A DNA stretch of 45,450 nucleotides from Oscillospiraceae bacterium (GCA_017412585.1 JAFPXK010000030.1:1-45450), one strand, 5' to 3'; positions 32,119 to 41,831 are shown, counted from the first letter of the stretch. The notes: generated from the sequence alone by a model not told the origin. Translations and numbers: made by a program.

Positions 32119-33513
32119 TTACTTTGCCAGATACACGGCCTTGCAGCCCTTGTAGGTCATATAGCAATCCAGCTTAGCCACCACCTCAAAGGGGGCGTGC
32201 ATGCTCAGCACCGGCACGCCGGCGTCCAGCGTGGTGATGTTGCGGTTGGCCATGTACTGGGCCACGGTGCCGCCGCCGCCGGCGTCGGTCTTGCCCAGCT
32301 CCGCCATCTGCCACATCACGCCGTAGTCGTCCAGCACCCGGCGGACGTAGGCCACCGTCTCGGCACCGGCGTCGCTGGAGCCGGATTTGCCCCGGGCGCC
32401 GGTGTACTTGCAAAGGCCCACGCCGTAGTTGAGGTAGGCGGAATTCTTCTTCTCATACACCTCGGAGAAGTTGGGGTCGAAGGCGGCGGTCACGTCGGTG
32501 GACAGGCAGAAGGCCTTTTCGTAGCACTCCCGCAGCGCCACGCCCTGGGCGGCGCACAGGTCCTCCATAAAGGTGTCGAAGCAGGCGCTCTGCATGCCGG
32601 TGACGCCCATGGAGCCGATCTCCTCCTTGTCCGCCAGCATGCACACGGCGGTCTTCTCGGGCACGGCGTCCAGGTCCAGCAGGGCCCGGAGGGCGGCGTA
32701 GCCGCACACCCGGTCGTCGTGGCCGTAGGCGCCGATCATGCTGCCGTCCAGGCCGATGACGGTCACGTCCATGGCGGGCACCACCTCCAGCTCGGCGGAG
32801 ATGAAGTCCTCCTCCACGATGCCGTACTTCTCATGGAGCTTCTCCATCACCGTCAGCTTCACCCGGTCGCTGCCCTCGCCCTCCACCGGGCGGGAGCCCA
32901 GGAGAATGTTGAGATTCTCGGCGGGAATGGCCTCGTTCAGCGGCTTCTTGCCCTGCTCGCCGCCCAGATGGGGCAGCAGATCGGTGACCACGAACTTGGG
33001 CTCATTGCCCTCGCCCAGGGCCACCTCACGAACGGTGCCGTCCTTCAGGGCTACCACGCCGTAGATGGCCAGGGGGATGGCCACCCACTGGTACTTGCGG
33101 ATGCCGCCGTAATAGTGGGTCTTGAAGTAGGCCAGCTCGCTGTCCTCATAGAGGGGGCTGGGCTTCACGTCCAGCCGGGGGGAGTCGATGTGGGAGGCAG
33201 TGATCTGGCAGCCCTCGCGAAGGGACGCCTTGCCCATCACAGCCAGCATCACGCTCTTGCCCCGGTTGACGGTGTAGACCTTGTCCCCGGCAGCCAGGCT
33301 CATGCCCCGGGTAAAGGGCTTGAATCCCGCCGCCCGGGCCAGGGCCACCGCCTGGGCCACGCAGAGCCGCTCGGTCTTGCCCTGCTGCAAAAAGGCCATA
33401 TAGCCCTGGCAGTAGTCCGCCATAGCGGCCTCGTCGGCGGCGGTCAAACGGTCATAGCCGTTCTTATGGTCGTAAAACAGTTTTTCCTTTCTCTCCTTCA
33501 GCGCGTCACTCAT
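32119..33513 (-). CDS. M18 family aminopeptidase
   Basis: Zinc metallopeptidase that removes N-terminal acidic residues, usually a large cytoplasmic dodecamer. Zinc-binding and catalytic stretches are visible: ASHIDSPRLDVKP, DKEEIGSMGVTG with the catalytic Glu pair, STDVTAAFDP and the C-terminal LSMHAPFEVVAKLD. It has 464 residues, full length. Its start overlaps the end of the Sua5-CoaE gene by eight bases (ATGAGTGA), and it is the last gene of the ddl operon. Confidence 0.95.
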   Translation of the reverse strand: MSDALKERKEKLFYDHKNGYDRLTAADEAAMADYCQGYMAFLQQGKTERLCVAQAVALARAAGFKPFTRGMSLAAGDKVYTVNRGKSVMLAVMGKASLREGCQITASHIDSPRLDVKPSPLYEDSELAYFKTHYYGGIRKYQWVAIPLAIYGVVALKDGTVREVALGEGNEPKFVVTDLLPHLGGEQGKKPLNEAIPAENLNILLGSRPVEGEGSDRVKLTVMEKLHEKYGIVEEDFISAELEVVPAMDVTVIGLDGSMIGAYGHDDRVCGYAALRALLDLDAVPEKTAVCMLADKEEIGSMGVTGMQSACFDTFMEDLCAAQGVALRECYEKAFCLSTDVTAAFDPNFSEVYEKKNSAYLNYGVGLCKYTGARGKSGSSDAGAETVAYVRRVLDDYGVMWQMAELGKTDAGGGGTVAQYMANRNITTLDAGVPVLSMHAPFEVVAKLDCYMTYKGCKAVYLAK

Positions 33514-35134
33514 GGTGTGTCTCCTCCTGTATCTTTTGAAAGTTTTTCATGGCAATTTGGCAGAATTCCTCCGCCGAAGATGATGTATTCATCCAGATAT
33601 CGGTGCAATTTTCCCGGTAATAGTCATCCTGCTTCTGGGCCGCCACCCGCAGGCGGGCGTAGTCCTCGGAAATGCCGTCCCGGGCCATGATCCGCCGCAC
33701 ACGGTCCTCCGCAGGGGCCAGCACCCCAATGGTGCGGCGGCACAGCGCCCCCACACCCGACTCCACCAGGTTGATGGCGTCGATGCCGATGAGGTCTGCG
33801 CCGGACAGGGCCATGCGCCGCTGCAGCTCCGCCGGGATGAGGGCGAAAACGATGGCGTCCAGCTTCGCCATGGCGGCGGGGTTTTGGAACACAATATTCC
33901 CCAGCTTCTGCCGGTTGAGCCCCGGGCCCTCAAACACGTCCCCAAAGGCGTCACGGATGGCATGGCGCAAATCCCCGTCAGCGGCTAACATCTCGTGGTA
34001 CACCGCGTCGCAGTCCAGCACGCAGCCTCCCAGGCGGCGAACGGCCTCCAGGGCGCTGGTCTTTCCCGCGCCGGTGGGGCCGGTGATGCCCACCACCAGC
34101 GCCTGGCCCCCGTCCTCCACGTGGAAGCCCGCCGCCTTTTTCAGCCGGTTCCCCACCGCCAGGCCAAGTCCTGTGTCGTCGGGACACTGGGCCCAGATAC
34201 GGGGCACGTCCGTGGCGTCAAAGGTGCGCAGGGCGTCGAACACATGCCGGGCCTGGGCGCCCTTGTCGGCGGCAGGGCCAAGGCAGTGGACCACATGGCC
34301 CGCAAACAGGGGCGCAAACTCGTCAAAGCAGATCACGCCGTCCTCCGGCCCCATGTGGCGGGAGATGAAGCCCGCGCTGCGGTGGGGCATCCCCGTCACC
34401 ACCGTCACCGGGGCGTGGGGGGCGTAATGGCGGTACTTCATACCCGGCGCCCGGGGGCGCTCCCCCTCCGCCAGCTTGCCGGTAACGGCCTTGTCCACCG
34501 TCACCGTGCCCAGTACCTCTTCCAGTGCCTCCAGGGGCAGTCCGCCGGGCCGCAGCAGCCGGGGCGGCGTCACCGTCATGTCGATGATGGTGCTCTCCAC
34601 GCCCACGGCGCAGGGGCCGCCGTCCACGATGCCGTCGATTTTGCCGTCCATATCCTCCATCATGTGCTGTGCCGTGGTGGGGCTGGGGCGGCCGGAGGTG
34701 TTGCCGCTGGGGGCGGCTACCGGCACCCCTGCCGCCGCGATGATGGCCCGGGTGACGGCGTGGTCCGGGCAGCGGACGCCCACGGTGTCCAGCCCCCCGG
34801 TGGTCCGCAGGGGCACGATGGGCCGCCGTTTCAAAATCATGGTCAGCGGTCCGGGCCAGAACCGCTCCGCCAGAGCATAGGCCGCCGCGGGTACATCACG
34901 GCAATACCGCTCCAGCCAAGATTTGTCATCGGGCACGTGGATGATCAGCGGGTTGTCCTGGGGCCGCCCCTTGGCCTCGAAAATGTGGGCCACCGCGGTC
35001 TCGTTCAGCGCGTCGGCCCCCAGGCCGTACACCGTCTCCGTGGGGATGCCCAGCAGTCCGCCATTGCGGAGGATAGCCGCGGCCTCCGCCACGGCGTCCT
35101 TCTCCCGCTCGGGATGGAAAATTCTCGTTTTCAA
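33506..35134 (-). CDS. Sua5/TsaC-CoaE fusion: threonylcarbamoyl-AMP synthase and dephospho-CoA kinase
   Basis: A 542-residue bifunctional protein. Residues 1-205 are a YrdC/Sua5 domain that makes threonylcarbamoyl-AMP for tRNA t6A37, with KGRPQDNPL (55-63) and APSGNTSGRPS (141-151). Residues about 225-335 are the Sua5 C-terminal domain, entered by the linker APGMKYRHYAPHAPV (229-243). Residues about 345-542 are a dephospho-CoA kinase: P-loop GPTGAGKTS (352-360), LDCDAVYHEML (373-383) and a lid with RIMARDGIS and AAQKQDDYY. The frame is unbroken across the join. It starts with TTG at 35134 after GAAGGG. Both activities are probably cytoplasmic and independent. Confidence 0.93.
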   Translation of the reverse strand: MKTRIFHPEREKDAVAEAAAILRNGGLLGIPTETVYGLGADALNETAVAHIFEAKGRPQDNPLIIHVPDDKSWLERYCRDVPAAAYALAERFWPGPLTMILKRRPIVPLRTTGGLDTVGVRCPDHAVTRAIIAAAGVPVAAPSGNTSGRPSPTTAQHMMEDMDGKIDGIVDGGPCAVGVESTIIDMTVTPPRLLRPGGLPLEALEEVLGTVTVDKAVTGKLAEGERPRAPGMKYRHYAPHAPVTVVTGMPHRSAGFISRHMGPEDGVICFDEFAPLFAGHVVHCLGPAADKGAQARHVFDALRTFDATDVPRIWAQCPDDTGLGLAVGNRLKKAAGFHVEDGGQALVVGITGPTGAGKTSALEAVRRLGGCVLDCDAVYHEMLAADGDLRHAIRDAFGDVFEGPGLNRQKLGNIVFQNPAAMAKLDAIVFALIPAELQRRMALSGADLIGIDAINLVESGVGALCRRTIGVLAPAEDRVRRIMARDGISEDYARLRVAAQKQDDYYRENCTDIWMNTSSSAEEFCQIAMKNFQKIQEETHHE

Positions 35135-35161
35135 TAGTTTCCCTTCTCGCTTACCGCAAAA

Positions 35162-35800
35162 TCACAGGCCCAGGTCCTCGCCCACCAGCACCACCTTGAT
35201 ACGGCCGGGCACCTTGCAGAACCGGGTCACCACCATTTGGGCGCAGATGCAGTCCGGGGATTTGCAGTCACCGCACAGTCCCGTGGCGGTGCAGGGGGTC
35301 TTGCCGCCGAAGCGCTGGGCGTTGGCGGGGGCGGCAATGTGCCGGGCCCGCTGGAATGCCTGCGGAAGATCGCCGCAGACCTTGTTCATGCCCGCCACCA
35401 CGATGACCTGCCGGGGGCCGAAGCACAGCGCCGCCACCCGGTTGCCGGTACCGTCGATGTTCACCAGCTGGCCGTCCTCGGAGATGGCGTTGCTGCTCAT
35501 AATAAACGTGCCGCAGCCAAGCCCCGCGTGGAGCATGGCCATCCGCTCCTCCGGCGTATGGGCGGTGTCCCGGTCGATAAGGGTCTGGCCCCGCTGCTGC
35601 AGCAGCGCCTTCAGCCCCAGTTCGTCCATGGTCATGGTGCCGCCCCAGGCCACGGTGTTCTCTTGGGGAATCAGCGACAGCACCTTTTCCGCCGCCTGGG
35701 CGGCCGTGGCGCAGTAATACGCCTCAAACTGCCGCCGCCCCAGGTTTTCCGCCACCCGGGGGCCCGCCTTGTCGTACCAGTTTTTCTTCGCCTGCAGCAT
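35162..35800 (-). CDS. LUD domain (LutB/LutC-like) protein
   Basis: A 212-residue LUD-domain (former DUF162) protein. The start AKKNWYDKAGPRVAENLGRR and the VAWGGTMTMDELGL and DGTGNRVAALCFGP stretches are family features. A Cys-rich segment (CGDCKSPDCICAQ, about 175-188) near the C terminus could hold a metal or iron-sulfur cluster. LutA and the other lactate oxidation proteins are not here, so a role in lactate use is not supported by context. It lies two bases after prfA and 27 before the Sua5-CoaE gene. Confidence 0.85.
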   Translation of the reverse strand: MLQAKKNWYDKAGPRVAENLGRRQFEAYYCATAAQAAEKVLSLIPQENTVAWGGTMTMDELGLKALLQQRGQTLIDRDTAHTPEERMAMLHAGLGCGTFIMSSNAISEDGQLVNIDGTGNRVAALCFGPRQVIVVAGMNKVCGDLPQAFQRARHIAAPANAQRFGGKTPCTATGLCGDCKSPDCICAQMVVTRFCKVPGRIKVVLVGEDLGL

Positions 35801-35802
35801 GG

Positions 35803-36876
35803 TTATGCCTCCTCTTCTCCGCCCTGCAATCTGGCGGTCTGGTCATTGAGTGTCAGGGCGTCAATGAGCCCGTCCAAATCGCCGTTGATGATGGCGGTGA
35901 TGTTGAAATTTTTGTTGTCCCCGGTGAGCCGATGGTCGGTGACCCGGTTCTGGGGGAAATTGTAGGTGCGGATCTTGCCGCTGCGGTCGCCGGTGCCCAC
36001 CTGGGCGCGGCGTGTGTCCGCAATGGCGGCGTTCTGCTTCTCCCGCTCCGCCTCGTAGAGCCGGGCGCGGAGAATCTTCATGGCCCGGTCCTTGTTCTTA
36101 TACTGGCTTCGCTCGTCCTGGCACTCCACCACCGTGCCCGTGGGCAGATGGGTGATGCGGATGGCGGACTCGGTCTTGTTCACGTGCTGTCCCCCCGCGC
36201 CGGAGGAACGGAAGGTGTCGATCTGCAAATCCTTGGGGTCGATGGTGAGGGCAACCTCCTCCGCCTCGGGCATGACGGCCACGGTGGCGGCGGAGGTCTG
36301 GATGCGGCCGCTGGATTCCGTCTCCGGCACCCGCTGCACCCGGTGGGTGCCCGCTTCAAATTTCAGCCGTGACCAGGCGCCCTCTCCCTCAATGGTGGCT
36401 ACCGCCTCCTTGACGCCCCCCAGCTCCGTCTCGTTGAGGGACGCCAGCTCCATGCGGAAGCCCCGCCGCTCGGCGTACATCTGGTACATCCGCAGCAGGT
36501 CCGCCGCAAAGAGAGCCCCCTCCTCGCCGCCGATGCCGGAGCGGATCTCCACGATTACGTTCTTGTCATCGTTGGGGTCACGGGGCAGCAAAAGGCGCTT
36601 CAATTCCTCCTCCAGCCGGGCCTTGTCGCCCTCGGCGCCGTCCAGCTCCTCCCGGGCCAGCTCGCCCATCTCCGGGTCGGACAGCAGCTCCCGGGCCTGG
36701 TCGGCCCTTTCACAGGCGTCACGGTATTCCCGGTAAGCCGTCACAATGGGGGCCAGCTCCTTCTGCTCCCGGCTCAGTTCCTTCAGCTTCTCCCGGTCGC
36801 CGTACACCGCCGGGTCGCCCAGACGCTGGGCCAGGGCCTCATATCGCTCTGCGATTTTTGCCAATTTATCCAGCAT
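35803..36876 (-). CDS. prfA: Peptide chain release factor 1
   Basis: Ends translation at UAA and UAG codons. The 357 residues contain the universal GGQ in GAGGQHVNKTESAIR and the family segments GIGGEEGALFAADLLRMY and RVQRVPETESSGRIQTSAAT. The ATG at 36876 follows GGAG and lies 11 bases inside the flavodoxin gene, so the longer reading from 37017 is only that gene's other frame. Confidence 0.97.
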   Translation of the reverse strand: MLDKLAKIAERYEALAQRLGDPAVYGDREKLKELSREQKELAPIVTAYREYRDACERADQARELLSDPEMGELAREELDGAEGDKARLEEELKRLLLPRDPNDDKNVIVEIRSGIGGEEGALFAADLLRMYQMYAERRGFRMELASLNETELGGVKEAVATIEGEGAWSRLKFEAGTHRVQRVPETESSGRIQTSAATVAVMPEAEEVALTIDPKDLQIDTFRSSGAGGQHVNKTESAIRITHLPTGTVVECQDERSQYKNKDRAMKILRARLYEAEREKQNAAIADTRRAQVGTGDRSGKIRTYNFPQNRVTDHRLTGDNKNFNITAIINGDLDGLIDALTLNDQTARLQGGEEEA

Positions 36877-37366
36877 GGTTTTGCTCCAGATACCGCTTGA
36901 TGTCGCTGATGAACTGATCCCGCCAGAAGTCGTAGCCCTCGCTGCCCGGCTGCAGCGACACCTCGAAAAGGTGGGGCTGGGCGGTGTACATATCCATCTG
37001 ATGGTAGACGGATTCATACCGGTTGTTGGTGCTGCTGCGGGTCAGCAAATAGGCCAGTCGGTCCATCTCCAACCCCCGGCGCTTGAGATAGCCCCGCACA
37101 GGGCTAGCGCACCGGCCCGCCCACACGGGGGTGCCGATGATGATGAGGCGGTAGTCGCTTAATGCCTTTTCCGTCTCCACCGGGGCCAGCGCCCGGGTTG
37201 CCTTGCGCATGGCGTCTCTGCCGGAGCGGAGATAGCCCCGCAGGCCGCTGCGATCCACGCCGTCGTCCAGCGCCACCAGCTCGGCGTCCAGCGCCCGGGC
37301 CACCTCCTCCATAGCGGTCTTGGTGTTGCCGCTGCGGGAATAATACACGCACAATACGTCGCTCAT
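36866..37366 (-). CDS. Flavodoxin-family protein
   Basis: A 166-residue single-domain FMN-binding protein. The phosphate loop is YYSRSGNTK (9-17), and GTPVWAG is the second FMN-contacting turn. It could carry electrons or act as a small oxidoreductase. The ATG at 37366 follows AGGAGG. It sits between the ABC-F ATPase and prfA in the ddl operon; no redox partner is adjacent. Confidence 0.9.
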   Translation of the reverse strand: MSDVLCVYYSRSGNTKTAMEEVARALDAELVALDDGVDRSGLRGYLRSGRDAMRKATRALAPVETEKALSDYRLIIIGTPVWAGRCASPVRGYLKRRGLEMDRLAYLLTRSSTNNRYESVYHQMDMYTAQPHLFEVSLQPGSEGYDFWRDQFISDIKRYLEQNHAG

Positions 37367-37378
37367 GTGTCGTTCCTC

Positions 37379-39274
37379 CTATTCTTCCGCCTGGAGGCTC
37401 AGCGCCTCCCAGCGCTCCATTTCCTGCTCCAGTCGGGCCTCGGCCTCCTGCTTCTGCCCATACAGCTCCGCCAGCTTCTCCGCCTCGGCGCCGTGGAGGG
37501 TCATCTCCTCGTCCAGCCGGCGGCACTCCTCCTCCAGCCGGGCGATGGCGCTCTCGCAGATGGTGAGCTGCCGCCGGGCCGCCTGCTGGGTGCGGTTGCC
37601 CCGGGCAGGCCGGGTGTCGCCCTTTTTCTCCGCCGGGGCCGGGGCGGGCTTTTCCTTTTCCTGGGCCGCCTTCGCCGCCCGGTATTGAGCAAAATTCATG
37701 GGGTAATCGGTGATGGTGCCCTCCGCCAGCTCCCATATCCGGGTGGCAAAGCGGTCGATGAAATACCTGTCGTGGCTGACGAACAGCAGCGTCCCCTCAA
37801 AGTCCTCCACCGCCTCCTCGATCCACTCCCGGGAGGCGATGTCCAGATGGTTGGTGGGCTCGTCCAGAATGAGGAAATTGATCTCCTCGTCCATCAGCAT
37901 GCACAGCCTTAGCCGGGACAGCTCCCCGCCGGACAGCACCGACACGCTCTTGAACACGTCCTCCCCCCGGAAATCGTAGGCCGCCAGCCGGTTGCGGGCG
38001 GAGGTGGCGGACATATTCTTCTTCTCGTAGATCATGGTGTCCACCATGCTGCGCTCCGGGTGGTCAAAGTGGATGATCTGGGGCAGATAGGCCGTGCGGA
38101 CGCTGGGGCCCACGCGGATAACGCCGCCGTCCACGCTCTCCCGGTTCATGATCATATTTAATAATGTGGTTTTCCCGGTGCCGTTCTCCCCCAGCAGGGC
38201 AATGCGCTCGCCGGGCATCACGTGGAGATAGATCTCCTCAAAGAGCGTCCTGTCGCCGAAAGCCTTGGTGACGCCCCGGAGCTGCAATACCTCGTCGCCC
38301 CGAAACTCCCGGCTGGCAAACCGGGCGTCCATCCGTTTTGCCTTGGTGGGCTTCACAGTGGTGTTCATCCGGGCAATCCGCTTTTCCATGGAAATGGCCC
38401 GGCGATACGTCTTGTCGTTGCCTTTGAAGGCAAACATGCGAAGCTGCTGGGCAGACTTCTCCAACTGGGCGATTTTGGCCTGCTCCTTCTCGTACTGCTT
38501 CAACTGCTCCTGATAGCGGCGTTCTTTTTCAATGTAATAAAAGCTGTAATTGCCGCTGTAAAAGGCGGCCTTGCCGTCCACGATTTCGATGATGCGCGTC
38601 ACGGTGCGGTCCAGGAAATACCGGTCGTGGGAGATGGTCAGCACCGTGCCGTGGAAGGACTTCAAATACTCCTCCAGCCACTCCGTGGCCTGCAGGTCCA
38701 GGTGGTTGGTGGGCTCGTCCAGCAGCAGGATGTCGGTGTCCTCCAAAATGAGCCGTCCCAGGTTCACCCGGGTCTTCTCCCCGCCGGAGAGCAGGTCAAA
38801 GGGCTGGGACCGCATGGCGGCGGAGATATGCAGGCCGTTGGCCACCTTGTTGACGGCGGTATCGGTGTCGTAGCCCCCCAGGGCCTCGAACCGGGCGGAC
38901 AGGTCGCCGTACCGCTTCAGCGTGCCGGGGCTGTCGTCTCCCGCCGCCATGGACTGGGCCAGGGCTTCCATCTCCCGGCCCAGGGCGGTCATGCGGTCAA
39001 AGGCGGAGCGGAGCACGTCCTCCACCGTGAACCCCGCCGGCACCACGGGAATCTGGGAAATCAGCCCCAACCGCCGCCCGGAGGCAATGCTGATCTGGCC
39101 GCTGTCGGGGGTCAGCTCCCCGGTCAGCAGGCGGAACAGGGTGGTTTTCCCCGCGCCGTTGCTGCCCAGGATGCCCAGGCGCTCGCCGGTGTCCACCTGG
39201 AAGGTGAGGCCGTCCAATATGCGCTTTTCCAGGTCAAAGGACTTGACCAGCTCCTGTACTTGTATGTCAATCAT
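37379..39274 (-). CDS. ABC-F family ATPase
   Basis: Soluble tandem ABC ATPase that acts on ribosomes rather than in transport. Both halves are complete: GSNGAGKTT with [12 protein letters not shown] and [11 protein letters not shown], then GENGTGKTT with [12 protein letters not shown] and [11 protein letters not shown]. Between them lies a charged P-site tRNA linker (about 240-320). A C-terminal coiled-coil extension (about 540-631) follows a Lys/Pro-rich hinge. The overall form resembles Uup or YdiF types. An antibiotic-resistance role cannot be ruled in or out. The start directly abuts the murF stop (TGAATG). Confidence 0.94.
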   Translation of the reverse strand: MIDIQVQELVKSFDLEKRILDGLTFQVDTGERLGILGSNGAGKTTLFRLLTGELTPDSGQISIASGRRLGLISQIPVVPAGFTVEDVLRSAFDRMTALGREMEALAQSMAAGDDSPGTLKRYGDLSARFEALGGYDTDTAVNKVANGLHISAAMRSQPFDLLSGGEKTRVNLGRLILEDTDILLLDEPTNHLDLQATEWLEEYLKSFHGTVLTISHDRYFLDRTVTRIIEIVDGKAAFYSGNYSFYYIEKERRYQEQLKQYEKEQAKIAQLEKSAQQLRMFAFKGNDKTYRRAISMEKRIARMNTTVKPTKAKRMDARFASREFRGDEVLQLRGVTKAFGDRTLFEEIYLHVMPGERIALLGENGTGKTTLLNMIMNRESVDGGVIRVGPSVRTAYLPQIIHFDHPERSMVDTMIYEKKNMSATSARNRLAAYDFRGEDVFKSVSVLSGGELSRLRLCMLMDEEINFLILDEPTNHLDIASREWIEEAVEDFEGTLLFVSHDRYFIDRFATRIWELAEGTITDYPMNFAQYRAAKAAQEKEKPAPAPAEKKGDTRPARGNRTQQAARRQLTICESAIARLEEECRRLDEEMTLHGAEAEKLAELYGQKQEAEARLEQEMERWEALSLQAEE

Positions 39275-40621
39275 TCAGCGTTCCAGTTCCTCTGCAATCT
39301 TGTGAAAAGCCATGGCGTGGGATGCCTTCACCAGCACCGCCGTGCCCTCGGTAAACAGCTTTTTAATGGTGGGCATGGCCTCGTCCACGGAGGCAAACCA
39401 CAGCGCCGCCGGGTTTTCCGCAGCGATGCCCCGGGACAGCTCACCGATGGCCACCACGCCATCCAGCCCCATCTCCGCCGTCAGTCGGCCCAGGGCCTCA
39501 TGGGCGCTCTTGCCCAGCTCCCCCAGCTCCCCCATGTCCCCCAGCACCGCCACGCGGCGGCGGCAGGGGGTCTGCATCAGGCATTTCAGCGCCTCGGCCA
39601 TGGCCTGAGGGTTGGCGTTGTAGGAGTCGTCAATGACCATACGCCCGCCGGGGAGGCGGGCCACCTTCATGCGGCTGCCCACCGGGGCGTAAGACGCCAC
39701 GCCTGCGGCGATCTCCTCCGCCGTCAGGCCCAATTCCTCGCCGATGGCGGCAGCTATGGCGGCGGCGTAAATCATATACCGGCCCGGGGTGGGGATGGTC
39801 AGCGCATACCGGCCCCGGGGCGTAGTCACCACGCAGTCGGTGCCGTCCATGCCCTTTTCCGCCACCTCCGTCACCCGGACGTTGCAGTTCTCTCCCTCGC
39901 CGCACAGCAGCGTTTTGTAGGGCAAATCCAGCTCCCGCAGCAGCGCATCGTCACCGCACAGCACCGCCACGCCGTCCCGGTCCAGGTTTTCAAAAATCTC
40001 ACACTTGGCCCGCAGCGTGCCCTGCCGGGTGCCGCCCATGTTCTCAATGTGGGCGTCCCCCACGTTGGTGATGACGGCAAAATGGGGTCGCACCATCTCG
40101 CCTAAGTAGCGAATCTCGCCGAAATGGTTCATGCCCGTCTCGATGACCGCCGCCTGGTGGTCGCCCGTCAGCCGCAGCAGCATCTGGGGTGTGCCGATGT
40201 CGTTATTATAATTGGCCTCCGTCCGCAGCGTCCGATATCGCCGGGCCAGCACGCAGGCAATCATCTCCTTGGTGGTGGTCTTGCCGGCGCTGCCGGTGAC
40301 CTGCACCACGGGGATGGCAAATTTGCCCCGGTACCAGGAGGCCAGCGCCTTCAGGGCCAGCCGGGTGTCGTCCACCAGAATATACCCCTTGCCGGGCGCC
40401 ATTTCCACCGGAGCGCGCATGGTGAGGCAGCCCCCGGCGCCGCCGGAAAGGGCCTTTTCCAGATAGTCGTGGCCGTCAAACCGCTCCCCCACCAAGGGGA
40501 TAAACAGCTCTCCCGCCGCCACGTGGCGGCTGTCGGTGGAAACGCCGGTGATAACGCCGCCGTCCTGCAAAAGCGTCCCGCCCACGGCGGCGCATATCTC
40601 CTTCACGGTACAGGGCGTCAT
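39275..40621 (-). CDS. murF: UDP-MurNAc-tripeptide:D-Ala-D-Ala ligase MurF
   Basis: Adds D-Ala-D-Ala to UDP-MurNAc-tripeptide, the last cytoplasmic step of the peptidoglycan precursor peptide. The 448 residues show an N-terminal substrate domain (GVSTDSRHVAAGELFIPL), the ATP loop GSAGKTTTKEM, the central ETGMNHFGEI and the C-terminal DDSYNANPQAM. The ATG at 40621 overlaps the ddl stop by four bases; longer readings have no site. Being next to ddl places donor and ligase of the same dipeptide in one unit. Confidence 0.96.
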   Translation of the reverse strand: MTPCTVKEICAAVGGTLLQDGGVITGVSTDSRHVAAGELFIPLVGERFDGHDYLEKALSGGAGGCLTMRAPVEMAPGKGYILVDDTRLALKALASWYRGKFAIPVVQVTGSAGKTTTKEMIACVLARRYRTLRTEANYNNDIGTPQMLLRLTGDHQAAVIETGMNHFGEIRYLGEMVRPHFAVITNVGDAHIENMGGTRQGTLRAKCEIFENLDRDGVAVLCGDDALLRELDLPYKTLLCGEGENCNVRVTEVAEKGMDGTDCVVTTPRGRYALTIPTPGRYMIYAAAIAAAIGEELGLTAEEIAAGVASYAPVGSRMKVARLPGGRMVIDDSYNANPQAMAEALKCLMQTPCRRRVAVLGDMGELGELGKSAHEALGRLTAEMGLDGVVAIGELSRGIAAENPAALWFASVDEAMPTIKKLFTEGTAVLVKASHAMAFHKIAEELER

Positions 40622-41679
40622 ACCCGCTCCGCCTTCCTCGCCGCCAGGGAGTCCGTGACGATCTTCTCGCACAGCTCGCCGTAGCTCAGCCCCACCTGGG
40701 CCGCCTCCTGGGGCACCAGGCTGGTGGGGGTCATGCCGGGCAGGGTGTTCACCTCCAGGCACCAGGGGGTGCCGCTGTCATCCAGCAAAAAGTCGGTGCG
40801 GGAATAGACCCCCAGGCCCAGGCAGCGGTGGAGCCGCAGGGCCATCTCGCCCATCTCCCGCCACTCCGCGTCGGTAATGGGAGCGGGGCACACCTCCCGG
40901 GCGCCGCCCTTTTGATATTTTGTCTCATAGTTGAAGTAGTCCGCGTTGGGGATGATCTCCACCGCCGGCAGGTAGCTGTCGCCCAGCACACCCACCGTCA
41001 GCTCCCGGCCCCGGATTTTCTCCTCCACCACCACGTGGTTGCCGTAGCGCAGCACCTCCTCCAGGGCGGTGCGCAGCTCGTCCCTGGTCTCGGGCAGGTA
41101 CACGCCGATGGAGCTGCCGCCGTTGACGATCTTCACCGCGCAGGGCAGGGGCAGCGTGTCGGTGAGCCGGGGGATGTCCTCCCGGGTGTAGCGCACGTCC
41201 TGCCAGCGGGGGGTGCGGATGCCCTCGCTGTCCAAAAACCGCTTGGTGACGGCCTTATCCATGGCCATAGCCGCCCCCAGGTAGCCGCTGCCGGTATAGG
41301 GCACGCCCAGCAGGTCCAGCGCCGCCTGGATGCGCCCGTCCTCGCCACAGGCGCCGTGAAGGGCCAAAAACACCATGTCCGCCATGGCGCACACCTTCAG
41401 CACGTCCTTACCCAGCACGGAGGCGCTTTGATCCTTCCGGCTGCGGCGCACCGCCGCCAGGTCCGGGGCGGTGGTCTCGATGCGCACCTCGGTCAGAAGG
41501 CCGTCGGGGGCGTCGAAAATATCCTCCAGAGAGCCGGAATAGTTCTCCAGCCCCATAAACATATCCACAAAGATGGCCTGATGGCCCCTCTCACGCAGCG
41601 CCTTGCAGATGCCGCTGCCGCTGACCAGGCTCACGTGCCGCTCGGTGCTGAGTCCGCCGGCCAGTACCACGATTTTCAT
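40618..41679 (-). CDS. ddl: D-alanine-D-alanine ligase
   Basis: Joins two D-alanines for peptidoglycan. An ATP-grasp enzyme of 353 residues: the N terminus KIVVLAGGLSTERHVSLVSG, the VFLALHGACGEDG stretch, VKIVNGGSSIGV, and the C-terminal CLEVNTLPGMTPTSL. The ATG at 41679 follows AAGAGG at eight bases; the TTG six bases upstream is less likely. It is the first gene of the eight-gene operon. Confidence 0.96.
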   Translation of the reverse strand: MKIVVLAGGLSTERHVSLVSGSGICKALRERGHQAIFVDMFMGLENYSGSLEDIFDAPDGLLTEVRIETTAPDLAAVRRSRKDQSASVLGKDVLKVCAMADMVFLALHGACGEDGRIQAALDLLGVPYTGSGYLGAAMAMDKAVTKRFLDSEGIRTPRWQDVRYTREDIPRLTDTLPLPCAVKIVNGGSSIGVYLPETRDELRTALEEVLRYGNHVVVEEKIRGRELTVGVLGDSYLPAVEIIPNADYFNYETKYQKGGAREVCPAPITDAEWREMGEMALRLHRCLGLGVYSRTDFLLDDSGTPWCLEVNTLPGMTPTSLVPQEAAQVGLSYGELCEKIVTDSLAARKAERV

Positions 41680-41741
41680 ATCCAAAACCTCTTTCCTTTG
41701 ATGGCGAGATTAACGCAATCAGCCTATTTTAACAGCATAGC

Positions 41742-41770
41742 AGTATATCACATTGCCGTCCGAATTACAA
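41742..41770 (-). promoter_or_regulatory. Promoter of the ddl-murF operon
   Basis: TTGTAA (41765-41770), 17 bases, TATACT (41742-41747) preceded by TGA (extended -10) on the minus strand. Confidence 0.8.
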
Positions 41771-41782
41771 CCGCGTCCATGG

Positions 41783-41831
41783 AAAAAAACACCTCCGCCG
41801 GGCCAAAAAAGCCCCAGCGGAGGCGTTTTTT
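41783..41831 (-). terminator. Terminator after rodA
   Basis: CCTCCGC/GCGGAGG (41792-41798 with 41817-41823) and further GC pairs form a stem; on the minus strand seven T follow. It lies 12 bases past the rodA stop. Confidence 0.85.

Noticed and set aside
36877..37017. A 47-residue extension of release factor 1
   Set aside because: It lies in another frame of the flavodoxin gene and is absent from the family; ATG at 36876 gives the normal length.
38222..40105. A 627-codon plus-strand open frame opposite the ABC-F and murF genes
   Set aside because: It spans two genes on the other strand and shows no recognisable domain.
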